This document shows positions 8,637 to 19,026 of a stretch of DNA of 64,000 nt, piece after piece. This stretch comes from DATCJA01 sp963734635. GTDB taxonomy: Bacteria; Acidobacteriota; Vicinamibacteria; Vicinamibacterales; UBA2999. Position numbers and translations under genes: made by a program. Position 1 is the stretch's first letter; each line of letters starts with the position of its first letter. The stretch is from positions 310,001 through 374,000 of the forward strand of contig CAVTIA010000002.1 of assembly GCA_963734635.1 (NCBI GenBank), read 5' to 3'. The notes below the pieces were generated by a model that had not been told where the DNA came from, did not search any database, and saw only the letters and a list, made by a program, of their open reading frames with translations.

Positions 8637-11052
8637 ATGAACGCCCGGTTCCCCGCGCCATTCGATCACAGGGATCCACTCGCCGGCATCGCTGGCGGGA
8701 ATGCGATCGACACGGGGGCGGTCGCCGGATCCGCACCCGCATCCGCTGGGTACGGCTATGGGGCCGCCGGATACGGGAACACGGCCGGCGACTCCGAGCT
8801 GAGCATCATCCAATACCTGCAGGCGCTCTACCGGCGCCGCCACGTGGCACTCGCGGCATTTCTCATGGTGTTCCTCGGAGCGTCGCTCTACACCGTCACC
8901 GCCATTCGAATCTACGAGAGCACCGTCCGCATTCTGATCGAACGCGAGAATCCGAAGGTCGTGTCGTTTCAGGAAGTGCTCGACCCTGGCGAAATCACCG
9001 ACGATTACTACGAAACGCAGTACCGGATCCTGCAGAGCCGCGTCGCTGGCACGACGGACGATCGACGCGCTGAATCTCTGGTCGGATCCACAGTTCAATC
9101 AACCGCCCCGGATGACGATTCGCGGCCTGGTGATGATGCCGATCAACATGGTCGCGCAGTGGTTCGAGCCGCCCCCGGCCGCCGAGACGGCAACTGCCGC
9201 CGAAACACGGGCACAGTCTCGGGTGATCGATCAGTTCCTGGGCAACCTCCGGATTTCGGCGGTCCGATATAGCCGTCTCGTTGACGTGACGTATCAGTCG
9301 GCAGATGCTGGCCTTGCGGCCCGAATTGCGAACGCTCTTGCTGAAAACTACATCCGGCAGAGCCTCGAGCTGCGGTCGACGACAACCAAGGAGGCGTCCG
9401 ACTTCCTCACGCAGCAGCTCGGTGAGCAGCGCACGAAACTCGAGGCAAGCGAGCAGGCCCTCCAGGCGTACCGCGAACGAACAGGATCGGTGTCGCTCGA
9501 AGAGCGGCAGAACGTGGTGGTACAGCGGCTGGCCGACCTGAACGCGGCGCTGACGCGCGCCGCCACCGCGAGAATCCAGAAAGAGGCTGCCTACAACCAG
9601 GTCAGGAACATCGTGCGGGATCCCGGCGTGGTCGACAGCCTGCCGACGGTGCTCTCCAATCCATTCGTCCAGCAGCAGAAAGCGGAGCTGGCGCAACTGC
9701 AGCGCCAGCGGGCGCAGTTGTCGGAAAAGCTCGGCCCGAACCATCCCGAAATGGTGAAGATCGGCCTGGCCGTTCAGACCTCCGAGGCAAAGATCCAGGC
9801 GGAGGTCGCGCAGGTCGCCGAAGCGATGCGCCGCGAATACGAGGCGGCGCTGGCGGAAGAACGCACGCTCGCCACCGAGCTCAACTCACAGAAGCAGGAG
9901 GCGCAGGTCCTGAACCGCGCCGGCATCGAGTACGGCGTTCTGCAGCGCGATGCAACCGCGAACCGTCAGATGTTCGAAGCACTGCTCCAGCGCACCCAGG
10001 AGACAGGCGTCTCTGAGGAAATCCGCACGGGTAACATTCGCGTCGTCGATCACGCGGAAGTAGCTGACAATCCCGTGTCGCCGAACGTCTTCAACAATCT
10101 CCTGATGGCGCTGTTCGGCGGCCTGACGCTCGCGATCGGCCTCGCGTTCGCGTTGGAGTATGCAGACGACCGTATCAAGAACCCCGACGAGCTGAAGAAG
10201 CATCTCGGGCTGCCGTTTCTCGGGATGGTTCCGGCTCTGTTCGACAAGAACGCTACGCCGCCCCTTATTGGCAAGGGAGTGCCGAACAATTTTGCGGAGA
10301 GTTTCCGATCGATTCGAACCAACGTGCTGTTCTCGTCGACGGACCAGGGCGGGCGGCTGGTGGTCATCACCAGCTCGACGCCCGGCGAAGGCAAGACCAC
10401 GGTGTCTACGAACGTGGCGGTCGCGCTCGCGCAGGCGGGACATCGCGTCCTGCTCATCGATGCGGATATGCGGAAGCCGCGGGTACACCAGGCGTTTGAA
10501 ACCGGATTGACACCGGGGCTTTCGAATCTGCTCGTCGGCAATGCGACAGCTTCAGAGGCGATTCACGACTCGTCTACGTCGGGCCTCTGGATCATGCCGG
10601 CGGGAACGCATCCGCCGAATCCGGCTGAACTGCTTGGATCGAAGCGGTTCAAGGATTTTGCCGCCTTTCTGATGCAGTACTTCGACTGGGTGATCATCGA
10701 TACACCGCCTGTCATGGCGGTGACCGACGCTTCGCTTGCCGCGAACCTCGCACACGGTGTGCTGTTTGTGGTCGGCTCGGAGATGACGAGTCGCCGCATC
10801 GCGCAGCGCGCCGTCGAGCAGCTCGAAATGGGCCAGGCGCGCTTCCTTGGCGCCGTCCTGAACCGCGTTGATCTCGAGCACAATGCCTATTACTACTCCA
10901 GGTATTACCGCGCGGACTACGGCGGCTACTACGGCCCCTCGAACGATGCCACCACGCACGAGACGCATTCGATCAGCGCACGAGGCGCAGCAGAAGCCGG
11001 CGCACGGCTGAAACTCTCCGAAAACTTTCGACAAGGAAAGCACTCATCATGA
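8637..11052 (+). CDS. Polysaccharide co-polymerase / tyrosine autokinase (Wzc type), one frame break
   Basis: A BY-kinase of about 804 residues after correction. Order: Gly/Ala-rich cytoplasmic leader, membrane segment (about 75-95), Wzz domain with long coiled coil, second membrane segment (about 483-505), kinase domain. The kinase has Walker A SSTPGEGKTT (about 582), Walker A' LLIDADMRKP and Walker B VIIDTPP (about 686), and ends in a tyrosine cluster (YYYSRYYRADYGGYY) for autophosphorylation. It would control chain length and polymerisation. An extra base at about 9044 breaks the frame after QYRILQSR. Confidence 0.93.
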
Positions 11053-11112
11053 ACACCGCCGATCGTGCGATCGTATTGACCCTCTTGTTACGAGCGTTAT
11101 AGGCTACGCGCC

Positions 11113-11388
11113 ATGTCATTCATAGAGAATGCGATGGAAGTTCTGGATCGCGCGGAAGCGTCTCTGCATGCTGTGATCGCAGACGCGCTCGTGGCCAAAG
11201 CGTACAAGGAAATCGCGACCATCGCAGCCATGGCGGAGGCGGTCGCCGCGATCAGCGTGGGACGCGGTGGTGAATCACGACGCATCAGCGGTGCGTCACC
11301 TGTGGCGGAGCTCGGTGTCGGGGCGACGGTGTCCCCCACAGACCCCACCAAGGCCGTCGAACCCTCCTGGATGCGGCCAAAGACGTAG
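11113..11388 (+). CDS. Hypothetical protein, 91 residues
   Basis: A small open frame with an ATG start and an alanine-rich, probably helical first half (about residues 5-50), then a low-complexity tail. No signal peptide, membrane segment or known motif was recognised. It is supported only by position, filling the space between the kinase and the lipoprotein gene on the same strand and ending 3 bases before the next start. Confidence 0.5.
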   Translation: MSFIENAMEVLDRAEASLHAVIADALVAKAYKEIATIAAMAEAVAAISVGRGGESRRISGASPVAELGVGATVSPTDPTKAVEPSWMRPKT

Positions 11389-11391
11389 CGA

Positions 11392-12024
11392 GTGACCGCA
11401 GCTTTCTCTTCACCTGATTTTTCGCCGCGGGCCCCCGTCATCGGGTTGCTCGTCGTCTGCACCGCCGGCGCGATCGCTGCGTGCGGCGCACCAGCCGATC
11501 GCGCACGGATCGAGCCGACATACGACCGCGCAACCGGACGACTGGAACTGCTGAAATACGACGCCAATGGCGACGGCAAGGTCGACACATGGAGCTATAT
11601 GGACGGCGCACAGATCGTGCGCATCGAAATCGACACGAACCATGACGGCGTTCTGGACCGGTGGGAGTACTACCGGGCAGATGGACAACTCGAGAAGGTC
11701 GGATCGTCTCGCAGGCAGGGCGGGAGCCCGGATTCGTGGGCGTACTACGGGCAGGGCGGATCGATTGCGCGACTCGAGCTCGCAACGCATAGCGGGGGCA
11801 CCGTCGATCGAATCGAGCACTATGAAAAGGGTGCGATCGTCCGCGCCGAAGAGGACACCACCGGCGACGGAAGAATCGACAAGTGGGAGGTTTATGACGG
11901 CCCGCGGCTGGCATCGGTTGCCTTTGACACGACCGATCGCGGATACCCCGATCACCGGCTCGTATACAGCGCCGACGGCAGCGCACGACCAGACGCTGTC
12001 AGTCCACTGACCGACGGACGGTAG
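11392..12024 (+). CDS. Lipoprotein with calcium-binding-like DxNxDGxxD repeats
   Basis: 210 residues from a GTG start. The signal peptide ends in a lipobox (TAGAIAAC, Cys about residue 31). The mature part contains at least three acidic loops, DANGDGKVD, DTNHDGVLD and DTTGDGRID, each followed by an aromatic W(S/E)xY/W(E)xYD segment, at intervals of about 22 then 70 residues. The loops resemble dockerin/EF-hand or thrombospondin-3-type calcium sites. It is probably exported and may act at the surface with the polysaccharide, but its function is unknown. Confidence 0.8.
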   Translation: MTAAFSSPDFSPRAPVIGLLVVCTAGAIAACGAPADRARIEPTYDRATGRLELLKYDANGDGKVDTWSYMDGAQIVRIEIDTNHDGVLDRWEYYRADGQLEKVGSSRRQGGSPDSWAYYGQGGSIARLELATHSGGTVDRIEHYEKGAIVRAEEDTTGDGRIDKWEVYDGPRLASVAFDTTDRGYPDHRLVYSADGSARPDAVSPLTDGR

Positions 12025-12085
12025 CCGGAGGCTTTCAGGCCTCCGGGCGGCGAGCCCCGCCAGGCGCCTTTTCTTACAGTCGGCC
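12021..12085. terminator. REP-like hairpin plus GC-rich hairpin
   Basis: CCGGAGGC (12025-12032) pairs with GCCTCCGG (12039-12046), immediately after the lipoprotein stop. A second GGCGG/CCGCC hairpin follows, and then TTTTCTT near 12071. Together they make a plausible terminator. The first hairpin shares its frame, GGTAGCCGGA...TTCAGG...TCCGGGC, with the repeat at 51105. Confidence 0.6.
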
Positions 12086-12185
12086 CCCCCTTGATCCGAA
12101 ACAACCTATAGGACAGGAAAGCACTCGAGGACTCTGTACGATCAGACGCACATGAGACATAAGTCCTTACAGTAGAGGTATTTAC

Positions 12186-12716
12186 ATGCGTTACCTTGCC
12201 GCAGTCTTCTCGCTGGCCGCCTTGCTGCCGTCGATGCCGCTGCACGCCGCGCAGGCGACGGCCGCACCCCGACCGAGGCCCGTGGGCGCCGCGGTGCAGA
12301 ATCCGGCACCTGTCGCCATCAACGGCACCGTCATAACGTCGGTGGGCCAGCCATTGCCCAACGCGGTGGTCCGGGCGCGAAACCTGCTGACGGGACGAAT
12401 CGCAGGCACGACATCGACAACTGGCAGCGGCCGGTTTGCGCTTGCCGGACTGGATGCGGGCAGGTATGTGCTGGAGGCCGTCGACGCCACCGGCCAGATC
12501 GTGGGAACGAGCTCGTTCATCTTCGCGGCTCCGGGGACGACGGTCGCCGCAACTGTCACCGCGACGAGCGGCGCGGCGAGCGCGGTGAATACGGTATCAG
12601 CTTCTGCCGCAACGCTGACCACTGCAGCGCAGAGCGTGAAGTATGCTGCCGTGGCTGCGGGCGTCGCAGGCATGGTGGCTCCTGGTGGCGTGGCAACGGC
12701 CAGCCCATCCCGCTAA
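12186..12716 (+). CDS. Secreted protein with carboxypeptidase-regulatory-like domain
   Basis: 176 residues. A signal peptide (about 1-22, cleavage near LHAAQA) is followed by one beta-sandwich domain, INGTVITSVGQPLPNAVVRARN...GRFALAGLDAGRYVLEAVD, which is the carboxypeptidase-regulatory-like/CNA-B fold. An Ala/Thr/Val-rich tail ends it. It has AGAGG six bases before ATG. The role is unknown; it may be a periplasmic or surface factor of the exopolysaccharide machine, since it precedes the barrel and Wza genes. Confidence 0.82.
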   Translation: MRYLAAVFSLAALLPSMPLHAAQATAAPRPRPVGAAVQNPAPVAINGTVITSVGQPLPNAVVRARNLLTGRIAGTTSTTGSGRFALAGLDAGRYVLEAVDATGQIVGTSSFIFAAPGTTVAATVTATSGAASAVNTVSASAATLTTAAQSVKYAAVAAGVAGMVAPGGVATASPSR

Positions 12717-12753
12717 GCTGGGGACTCTCCGGCAATCGCCAAGGACCAGCGGC

Positions 12754-13977
12754 GTGGCAGATCGCAGGATCGCGTTCTTCATTCTCGCGTTGTTGTGGGC
12801 GTCGCCAGCGCTCGCTCAAACGGCAACGGAGCCGGTTCCCGACCCCAGCGCTGAAGCGCCAATCAGGTTCGGCCCCCTCGCGCTCAAGTCCACTATCGCG
12901 CTGAGCAACATCGGCATCGATACCAACGTCTTCAACGCGGCCAGCGACGACAATCCGCAGAGCGACTTCACGATGACGTTCACGCCTGTCACGGACATGT
13001 GGCTCCGCATGGGCAGGACGTCGATCAGCGGAAGGATCGATGTGGACTGGGTCTACTATGAGACCTTTGCGTCGGAGCGATCCGCGAACGCAGATTACCT
13101 GATCGGAGCGGCCAGAACGTTCAATCGCCTGGCTCTGAACGGCTCCGCACGGTACCTCAGCACGCGCGAGCGCCCCGGATTCGAAATCGATGCACGTTCG
13201 GATCGCACCGAAACGGAATGGGACGGCAGCATCGAGCTGCGCGCGCTGCCGCAAACGTACTTCGGCGCCAGGGCCTGGCGTCGTCGTGTGGCATTCGACA
13301 GAGATGAAGTGTTTCGTGGCGCGAATCTGGCGGAGGAGTTGAACCGCACGATCGACGCGCAGGCATTCACGGTTCGCCACGCCCTCACTTCTCTGACCGC
13401 GGTGTCGCTCCAGGTTAGTCGCGAGGAGGAACGGTTCACCCTGTCCTCTCTCCGCGACGCCGATTCGAACCGCGTCGCCGGCACTGTAACCTTTCAGCCT
13501 CGGGCATTGATCAGCGGCAATGCGACCGTCGGATACCGGCAATTCACGCCACATTCGGCCGACGTACGGCCCTATCGAGGCGCGACGACCGCCGTCAATC
13601 TCTCTTACACGCGTCGCGGGATCACCCGTTTCGGCATCGATGCGTCGCGCGATGTGCAACCCTCGCTCGAATTGGGGCACCCCTACTACCTCGAGACGGG
13701 TGTGGGCGGATTCGTGCAGCACCAGGTCTTTGGTCCTTTCGACGTTCTGGCACGAATCGGAACGCGGCGGCTCGTCTATCGCGATCGCCTGGGCGTTCCT
13801 CTGGAAGTATCGAACCGTACGGATCGGGTGCGCGCGTTCGGCCTTGGCGCAGGATATCGGCTCGGATCGGACAAGCGTATCGGATTTACCATTGAACGGC
13901 AGAACCGCACGTCCAACGTACATGCGTACGGATATCGCGGCCTGCGATTTGGGATGTCGCTGACATATGAGACTTGA
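12754..13977 (+). CDS. Outer-membrane beta-barrel protein of the polysaccharide operon
   Basis: About 407 residues from GTG 12754, preceded by AAGGA. The signal peptide is VADRRIAFFILALLWASPALA. The rest is alternating-polarity beta strands with aromatic girdles, ending LRFGMSLTYET. This is typical of the barrels found beside Wza genes, which may help polysaccharide cross the outer membrane. The open frame extends upstream to 12643, but that part overlaps the preceding gene and lacks a signal-like start. It overlaps the next gene by 11 bases. Confidence 0.85.
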   Translation: MADRRIAFFILALLWASPALAQTATEPVPDPSAEAPIRFGPLALKSTIALSNIGIDTNVFNAASDDNPQSDFTMTFTPVTDMWLRMGRTSISGRIDVDWVYYETFASERSANADYLIGAARTFNRLALNGSARYLSTRERPGFEIDARSDRTETEWDGSIELRALPQTYFGARAWRRRVAFDRDEVFRGANLAEELNRTIDAQAFTVRHALTSLTAVSLQVSREEERFTLSSLRDADSNRVAGTVTFQPRALISGNATVGYRQFTPHSADVRPYRGATTAVNLSYTRRGITRFGIDASRDVQPSLELGHPYYLETGVGGFVQHQVFGPFDVLARIGTRRLVYRDRLGVPLEVSNRTDRVRAFGLGAGYRLGSDKRIGFTIERQNRTSNVHAYGYRGLRFGMSLTYET

Positions 13978-14876
13978 TGCGCGCTTGTACGCGATTCTGG
14001 CTTTCGTGCTGTGGGCGATCGCCTCTGATTCCGCGCACGCCCAGTCGCCCAGTGGGCAGGGGCCGGCTCCGCCGGACCCGCAATCGGGGCAGCCGGCCGC
14101 CAGCTACATCGTTGGACCGCAGGATGTCCTGACCATTACCTCGTACGATCAGACCGAACTCACCGGAAAGTTCACCGTCGAATCAGATGGCAGCTTCACC
14201 TATCCGTACATCGGACGCGTCAGTGTCGGAGGAATGACGCTGCGCAGCGTCGAAACCTCACTGAAAAAGGAGCTCGCCACCCACGGCTTTTTCAAGGACG
14301 CGCAGATCACGGTGGCGATCGAGCAGTACCCGAAGCCAGAAGATCTACATCGTCGGCGAAGTCCGGACGCCTGGCGCCTACGCGATGTCGGGCAACATGC
14401 GGCTGGTCGAGGCCTTGGCGCTGGCGGGCTCGACGCTGCCGACCGCGAGTGGCGAGGCGGTAGTCGTGCACGCTTCGAACGACTCGTTGCTCGTCGAGAC
14501 CGCGCGGCCAGCCGACACCAACGATCCGCGCAATGACGACCCGGATCGCGTTGCCCGGGTTGATCTCCGCGAGCTCGAAAACGGCGACCTGAAACAGAAC
14601 GTGGGGCTCCGGAACGGCGACACCGTCTTCGTACTCCGGGCAGAAAACGTCTATGTCTTCGGCCAGGTGAAGAATCCAGGCGCGTATCCGCTACGGCAGA
14701 AAAATACGACCGTGCTGCAGGCGCTATCGCTTGCGGGCGGAGTCACCGACCGTGGCTCGACCGGACGCATCCAGATCGTCCGCATCGTCAACGGCAAGAA
14801 AGTGGAGCTTCGCGCGGCGCTGACCGACTTCGTCGAACCGCGCGACACTATCGTCATTCCTGAAAGGTTCTTCTAG
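13967..14876 (+). CDS. Polysaccharide export protein, Wza type, one frame break
   Basis: About 302 residues after correction. A signal peptide (1-25, ...SDSAHAQ) is followed by the poly_export domain (YIVGPQDVLTITSYDQTELTGKFTVESDGSFTYPYIGRVSVGG) and two SLBB-like segments (IYIVGEVRTPGAYAM; NVYVFGQVKNPGAYPL). It forms the periplasmic/outer-membrane export channel for the polymer. An extra base at about 14332 (CCC run) breaks the frame just before the first SLBB segment. No lipobox cysteine is seen, unlike E. coli Wza. Confidence 0.92.
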
Positions 14877-14904
14877 ACCGCGCGGCGCAGCCGTCGCGAT
14901 TCAC

Positions 14905-16533
14905 ATGAACAAAATCGCGCACCGGATCGAGGCGTTCCGCAGCGCGGCGGCGGCCGCGGTGCGCGCCGACGCTGCGCCCGCGTTCCCTGCACCGATTTCG
15001 GTCCCTTGGGGCGGCAACGACCGGATTCCGCGCCTCTTCCTGGGCATGGGTGATCTGGTGGTGTTGGGGTTGGCATTCGTTGCTGCGAACGCGTACGCGC
15101 CCTCTGTCCAGCGGCTCCTGCTGCCTGGCGGATTGCTGAGCGGCGTATTGCCTTCGGTGCTTCCGACCCCAACACTCGCGAGGCCCGAGCTCTTTCCATC
15201 ACCGTCTGAGGTCATCTGGCTGCTTGCCGTCGCTTCTCCAGTGACGCTCGTCGCGATGGAGCTGCTCGGAGGCTATGCGCGACTGGTCCGTCAATCCGCC
15301 GTCCGCGTCGCCATGACGGCGATTGGATCGCAGTTTGTGGCCGTCAGCTTCAGCGCGCTGATCGTCTTCGCGCTCAAGCTGTCGAGCTCGAGCCGTGTCG
15401 TGATTTTCACGTTTGCACTCGTCTCGACAGTCGGGCTCCTCGGTTACCGAGGCGTTATCTGGGGCTATCAGCGCCATCGACTGGCAAAAGGCGTGTATGC
15501 GAAGAACGTGCTTCTCGTCGGCCAACCCCGCGGTGTCGAGTGGATAGTCGGACACTTCCAGCAGAACATTCCCGAAAGTGAATTCCGTCTGGCAGGGTGG
15601 CTCAGGGTTCCTGCGCCGATGGGCACGCACACCCCGGAGCGGCGCCGTGACGATTCGCTTCGGCGCATTCCAATTCAGCAGCTTGGCGACGTCGACAGCC
15701 TGGGTGACCTGCTCGTTCATCATCCGATTCACGAAGTCATTGCGATCCAGTCCTCCGTCGATCGCGAGTGGCTGCGACCGACCATCGAGTTCTGCCAGTA
15801 CTTCCGCGTCCGGCTGCGCATCATTCCCGGGGCATTGCTCATCGGCAGCCTTCAGGACCTCCATGCGGCGTTTCGTGCGGATCCGCTCCGTCTGCCGGAG
15901 GTCGTGCTGGCGCCCCGCAACGTCGACGAAACCGCTCTGTTCGTGAAGCGCGTGATCGACGTCGTCATTTCGGCCGCACTGCTCGTGTTGACTGCACCGC
16001 TGTTTGCGTTGATTGCCGCGGCGATCAAGCTCACGACACCGCACTTACCAGTCTTTTACCCCTGGCACGTGATCGGACTGAGCGGACGTCCGTTCACCGG
16101 CTACAAGTTCACGACGATGGTGGCGGACGCAGACGAACAGAAGCGCCATCTTCTCTGGCGGAACGAGATGCAGGGACCTGTGTTCAAGCTCAAAGACGAT
16201 CCCCGCGTCACGTCGCTCGGCCGGCTTCTCCGCAAGTACAGCCTGAACGAGCTGCCGCAGCTCTGGAGCGTCCTGAAGGGGGATATGAGCCTGGTGGGAC
16301 CGCGTCCCGCATTCAGGCACGAGCTCGCTCGGTACGAGCTCTGGCACAAGCGGAAGCTGTGCTTCAAACCGGGTCTCACCTGTTTCTGGCAGGTGAGCGG
16401 CCGCAATCGGATCACCGATTTCGACGAATGGGTGCGGCTCGATCTCGAATACATCGACCGATGGAGCCTCTGGCTCGACTTGCGGATCCTCGCCCGCACC
16501 GCATGGGCGGTCGTCTCGGGGTCAGGATCCTGA
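14905..16533 (+). CDS. Polyprenyl glycosylphosphotransferase (initiating sugar transferase)
   Basis: 542 residues: several N-terminal membrane helices, a nucleotide-binding-like middle and a C-terminal bacterial sugar transferase domain from about residue 345. That domain shows KRVIDVVISAALLVLTAPLF, GYKFTTMVADAD, LRKYSLNELPQLWSVLKGDMSLVGPRPAF and PGLTCFWQVSGRN. This is the WbaP/WcaJ class that loads the first sugar phosphate onto undecaprenyl phosphate and so starts each repeat unit. It lies directly after the Wza gene and 1 base before the polymerase. Confidence 0.95.
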   Translation: MNKIAHRIEAFRSAAAAAVRADAAPAFPAPISVPWGGNDRIPRLFLGMGDLVVLGLAFVAANAYAPSVQRLLLPGGLLSGVLPSVLPTPTLARPELFPSPSEVIWLLAVASPVTLVAMELLGGYARLVRQSAVRVAMTAIGSQFVAVSFSALIVFALKLSSSSRVVIFTFALVSTVGLLGYRGVIWGYQRHRLAKGVYAKNVLLVGQPRGVEWIVGHFQQNIPESEFRLAGWLRVPAPMGTHTPERRRDDSLRRIPIQQLGDVDSLGDLLVHHPIHEVIAIQSSVDREWLRPTIEFCQYFRVRLRIIPGALLIGSLQDLHAAFRADPLRLPEVVLAPRNVDETALFVKRVIDVVISAALLVLTAPLFALIAAAIKLTTPHLPVFYPWHVIGLSGRPFTGYKFTTMVADADEQKRHLLWRNEMQGPVFKLKDDPRVTSLGRLLRKYSLNELPQLWSVLKGDMSLVGPRPAFRHELARYELWHKRKLCFKPGLTCFWQVSGRNRITDFDEWVRLDLEYIDRWSLWLDLRILARTAWAVVSGSGS

Positions 16534-16534
16534 A

Positions 16535-18085
16535 ATGAGGCGAACGCTCGCTGGTGCAACGGCCGCCCTTGTGCTCGCTCTCATCTTTCTCACGCCGTTT
16601 GCGGTCCGCCCTGTGGACACGCCCGCGTACTACATGGGGTTTGCCCTGTTCCTGCTGACCCTTCTTCCTGTAGTCGTGCGGCTCATGACAGGCGACCTCG
16701 ACGTGTTCGAACCAATCGTCCCTATCTCGCTGCTCATCGGTCTGGCGTTTGGTATTCGAGCGATGTATCTCGTGTACGACCCGAGCTCCTTTTCGACATG
16801 GCTGGTCCGAGTATCGTTCGACGACTTCATCTGGCGCGCGCTGGTGATGGCCGTCGCCGCATATTGCGCGCTGCTCGTCGGCTACTACCTCGTCGCGAAA
16901 CCCGTCGTCACTCTTCTGCGCCACAACCCTTACGTTCCCAGACGCACGTGGCCCCGCACGATGCATGGCGGAAAGCTTCTGACGTTGGTGGTCGTCGCGC
17001 TCGCGGCGATGGCGGTCAGGGTGTACCTGGGAGAATTTGCCGCGAACAGCACGGCCGAAGTCACAAGCGTCACATTCGTCCTCGGGATTCTCTCGACACT
17101 CGCGCAATATGCCGCGTGCGCGCTCGCGCTGTACATCGCAGCAGGCGACAACCGGCCCTGGCTCCGTGTTCTGCTGTGGGCAGGGGTTCTGCCGCTGGCA
17201 GCGCTGCAATCGCTGGCATTCGGCGGCAAGACGCCAATCCTGCTCGCCCTCTACGCAGTGATGGCAGCGCGCCATTACGCAAAACGCAGGTTGTCGGTGC
17301 CGGTGCTGGCAGCCGGAATCGTCGTCGCCGTGCTGGTGGTGTTTCCGACCGTCAATGCCTTTCGAGTTCCGAGCGAGCGTGCGCTGGCCGGCAGCTCCAC
17401 CGACCCCACCATCGAGGGATTCGCGTCACGAGTGGTTGCGATCCCGTCGCTCTTTTCTGGCATGCGCGCGTCCGAATACGCACAGTTTGCAGCCGAGAGC
17501 GTTCTCGGTCGTGCCAACGGCATCGATTCGCTGGCCGTGATCATGAAGTACGGCGACGCCATCGATCTCGGCAACCCCGCTGCCTATTGGCAGATACCCC
17601 TGTACGCGTTCGTGCCGCGCGCCGTCTGGCACGACAAGCCAGTCATTCTCACCGGCACTGAATTCGCCCGGCTGTTCGTGACACCGAGCGAAGAGGGACT
17701 GCGGGAGTATCCGTCGATCGGTGTCTTTCACATCGGCGATCTGTATGCCAGCTTCGGTGGAAGCGGAGTCATCATCGGCATGTGCATCCTGGGATTCCTG
17801 TTTCGCGTTGTGTATCAACTCTTCGACCCCGCGCGCTCACCCGACCTTGGAATGAAGTTCGTCTACATCGTGCTGCTATGGGGGATCGTCAACGGATTCG
17901 AGTCGGACATCCCGACCATCTACGGCAACCTGCTGAAGAGTTTCTTGATCTGGATTCTCATCAAACTGTGGCTGAACGGCCGCGCAATGCCTGCGGCCGC
18001 CTACGCCTCGTCGGGATTCAGGGCCTCGGTTGTCACCGCGCATCAGCCCCGCACGAGCTACGCCACCGCGACCGCGAGACGATGA
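16535..18085 (+). CDS. O-antigen polymerase-like membrane protein (Wzy candidate)
   Basis: 516 residues with about 11-12 predicted membrane helices and a long extracytoplasmic loop (about residues 275-400) containing RVPSERALAGSS and PRAVWHDKPVI. The topology and the 'PRxxWxxKP' style loop fit the O-antigen polymerase/oligosaccharide repeat-unit polymerase family. Sequence conservation in Wzy is always low, so this is a topology and context call. It overlaps the next gene by an ATGA. Confidence 0.75.
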   Translation: MRRTLAGATAALVLALIFLTPFAVRPVDTPAYYMGFALFLLTLLPVVVRLMTGDLDVFEPIVPISLLIGLAFGIRAMYLVYDPSSFSTWLVRVSFDDFIWRALVMAVAAYCALLVGYYLVAKPVVTLLRHNPYVPRRTWPRTMHGGKLLTLVVVALAAMAVRVYLGEFAANSTAEVTSVTFVLGILSTLAQYAACALALYIAAGDNRPWLRVLLWAGVLPLAALQSLAFGGKTPILLALYAVMAARHYAKRRLSVPVLAAGIVVAVLVVFPTVNAFRVPSERALAGSSTDPTIEGFASRVVAIPSLFSGMRASEYAQFAAESVLGRANGIDSLAVIMKYGDAIDLGNPAAYWQIPLYAFVPRAVWHDKPVILTGTEFARLFVTPSEEGLREYPSIGVFHIGDLYASFGGSGVIIGMCILGFLFRVVYQLFDPARSPDLGMKFVYIVLLWGIVNGFESDIPTIYGNLLKSFLIWILIKLWLNGRAMPAAAYASSGFRASVVTAHQPRTSYATATARR

Positions 18086-19026
18086 GCGACCGACTCCCTG
18101 GAACATCGCCGACGTTTGCCGTCGTTGTGCCTGCCTACAACGAAGCGACCGACATTGGCGCGACCTGTGACGCGCTGCTCGATCTCAGCCCCGCGCCCGA
18201 CGAGATCGTCTTCGTGGACGACGCGTCGACCGACGACACGGCTGACATCATCCGCCGCTACCTCGTGCGCCCGTCGATGCACCTCATCGTCCAACCGACG
18301 AACAGGGGACCGGCCGCCGCGCGGAACGCGGGGGTGGGCGCGACCACGAGCGAGGTGATCGTCTTCGTCGATGCAGACGTGCTCCTTCCGCCGGATTTTC
18401 TGGCGCGCCTGGGCCTTCATTACGAACACGGGGCCGATTCAGTGGCCGTGGAGGCGAAGGTCCCGGCGGCCGATGCCGCATGCGAGAGATTCTTTCAGGC
18501 TCAGCACCACTACCTGTACGGTGACGACCGCGACGTTGGATGGAGCCAGGCGTTCTCGTGCCGCCGCTCGCTCGCCGTCCGCGCGGGTTTGTTCGCCGAG
18601 GAGCTGCCCGTGCCCGGCGGCGAGGACGGTGAATTCGTCCAGCGCCTGTCCACCTGCACGAACAGGTGCGTCATCGACAAGACCATCGTCGTGCACCACG
18701 TCACCCCGAGCACGATCGGGGAGTTCTGGCGACAGTGGCAGGGCCGGGGCGTTGCCGTTCCGTTTGTGCGACGGCGGATGCATCACACGACATGGCCGTC
18801 ACTCATTGTCGAACGGCTCGCCGCGGCTGCGTGGTCGACGTTGCTGGTCGTCTCCGTGGTTCCGATGCTCCGGCGTGCAGCCGCCCTGACACCGCTCAGC
18901 GCGCGCGGGTGGTCGGACCTGCCACCGTTCTTCGGGTTGAGCGTTCTGCAGCTCCTCGCCCAGCGGAGCGGCGAGTGGAAGGGAATGCTCAGGCTGTACA
19001 TGGCGGGGCCGTCCAATGCGCGTTAG
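18082..19026 (+). CDS. Glycosyltransferase family 2
   Basis: 314 residues. The GT-A fold is seen from PTFAVVVPAYNEATDIG (about 10-26), VDDASTDDT, GPAAARNAG and the DxD motif FVDADV (about 97). ED in PGGEDGEFVQRL is the likely catalytic base region. One or two C-terminal hydrophobic segments (about 245-270) suggest membrane association. It transfers a sugar from a nucleotide donor to the growing repeat unit; donor and acceptor cannot be told. A long in-frame upstream extension overlaps the polymerase gene and is rejected in favour of ATG 18082. Confidence 0.9.
   Translation: MSDRLPGTSPTFAVVVPAYNEATDIGATCDALLDLSPAPDEIVFVDDASTDDTADIIRRYLVRPSMHLIVQPTNRGPAAARNAGVGATTSEVIVFVDADVLLPPDFLARLGLHYEHGADSVAVEAKVPAADAACERFFQAQHHYLYGDDRDVGWSQAFSCRRSLAVRAGLFAEELPVPGGEDGEFVQRLSTCTNRCVIDKTIVVHHVTPSTIGEFWRQWQGRGVAVPFVRRRMHHTTWPSLIVERLAAAAWSTLLVVSVVPMLRRAAALTPLSARGWSDLPPFFGLSVLQLLAQRSGEWKGMLRLYMAGPSNAR

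Noticed and set aside
12556..13923. 455-codon minus-strand frame opposite the barrel gene
   Set aside because: No start signal or motif was found. The plus strand has a signal peptide and beta-barrel pattern.
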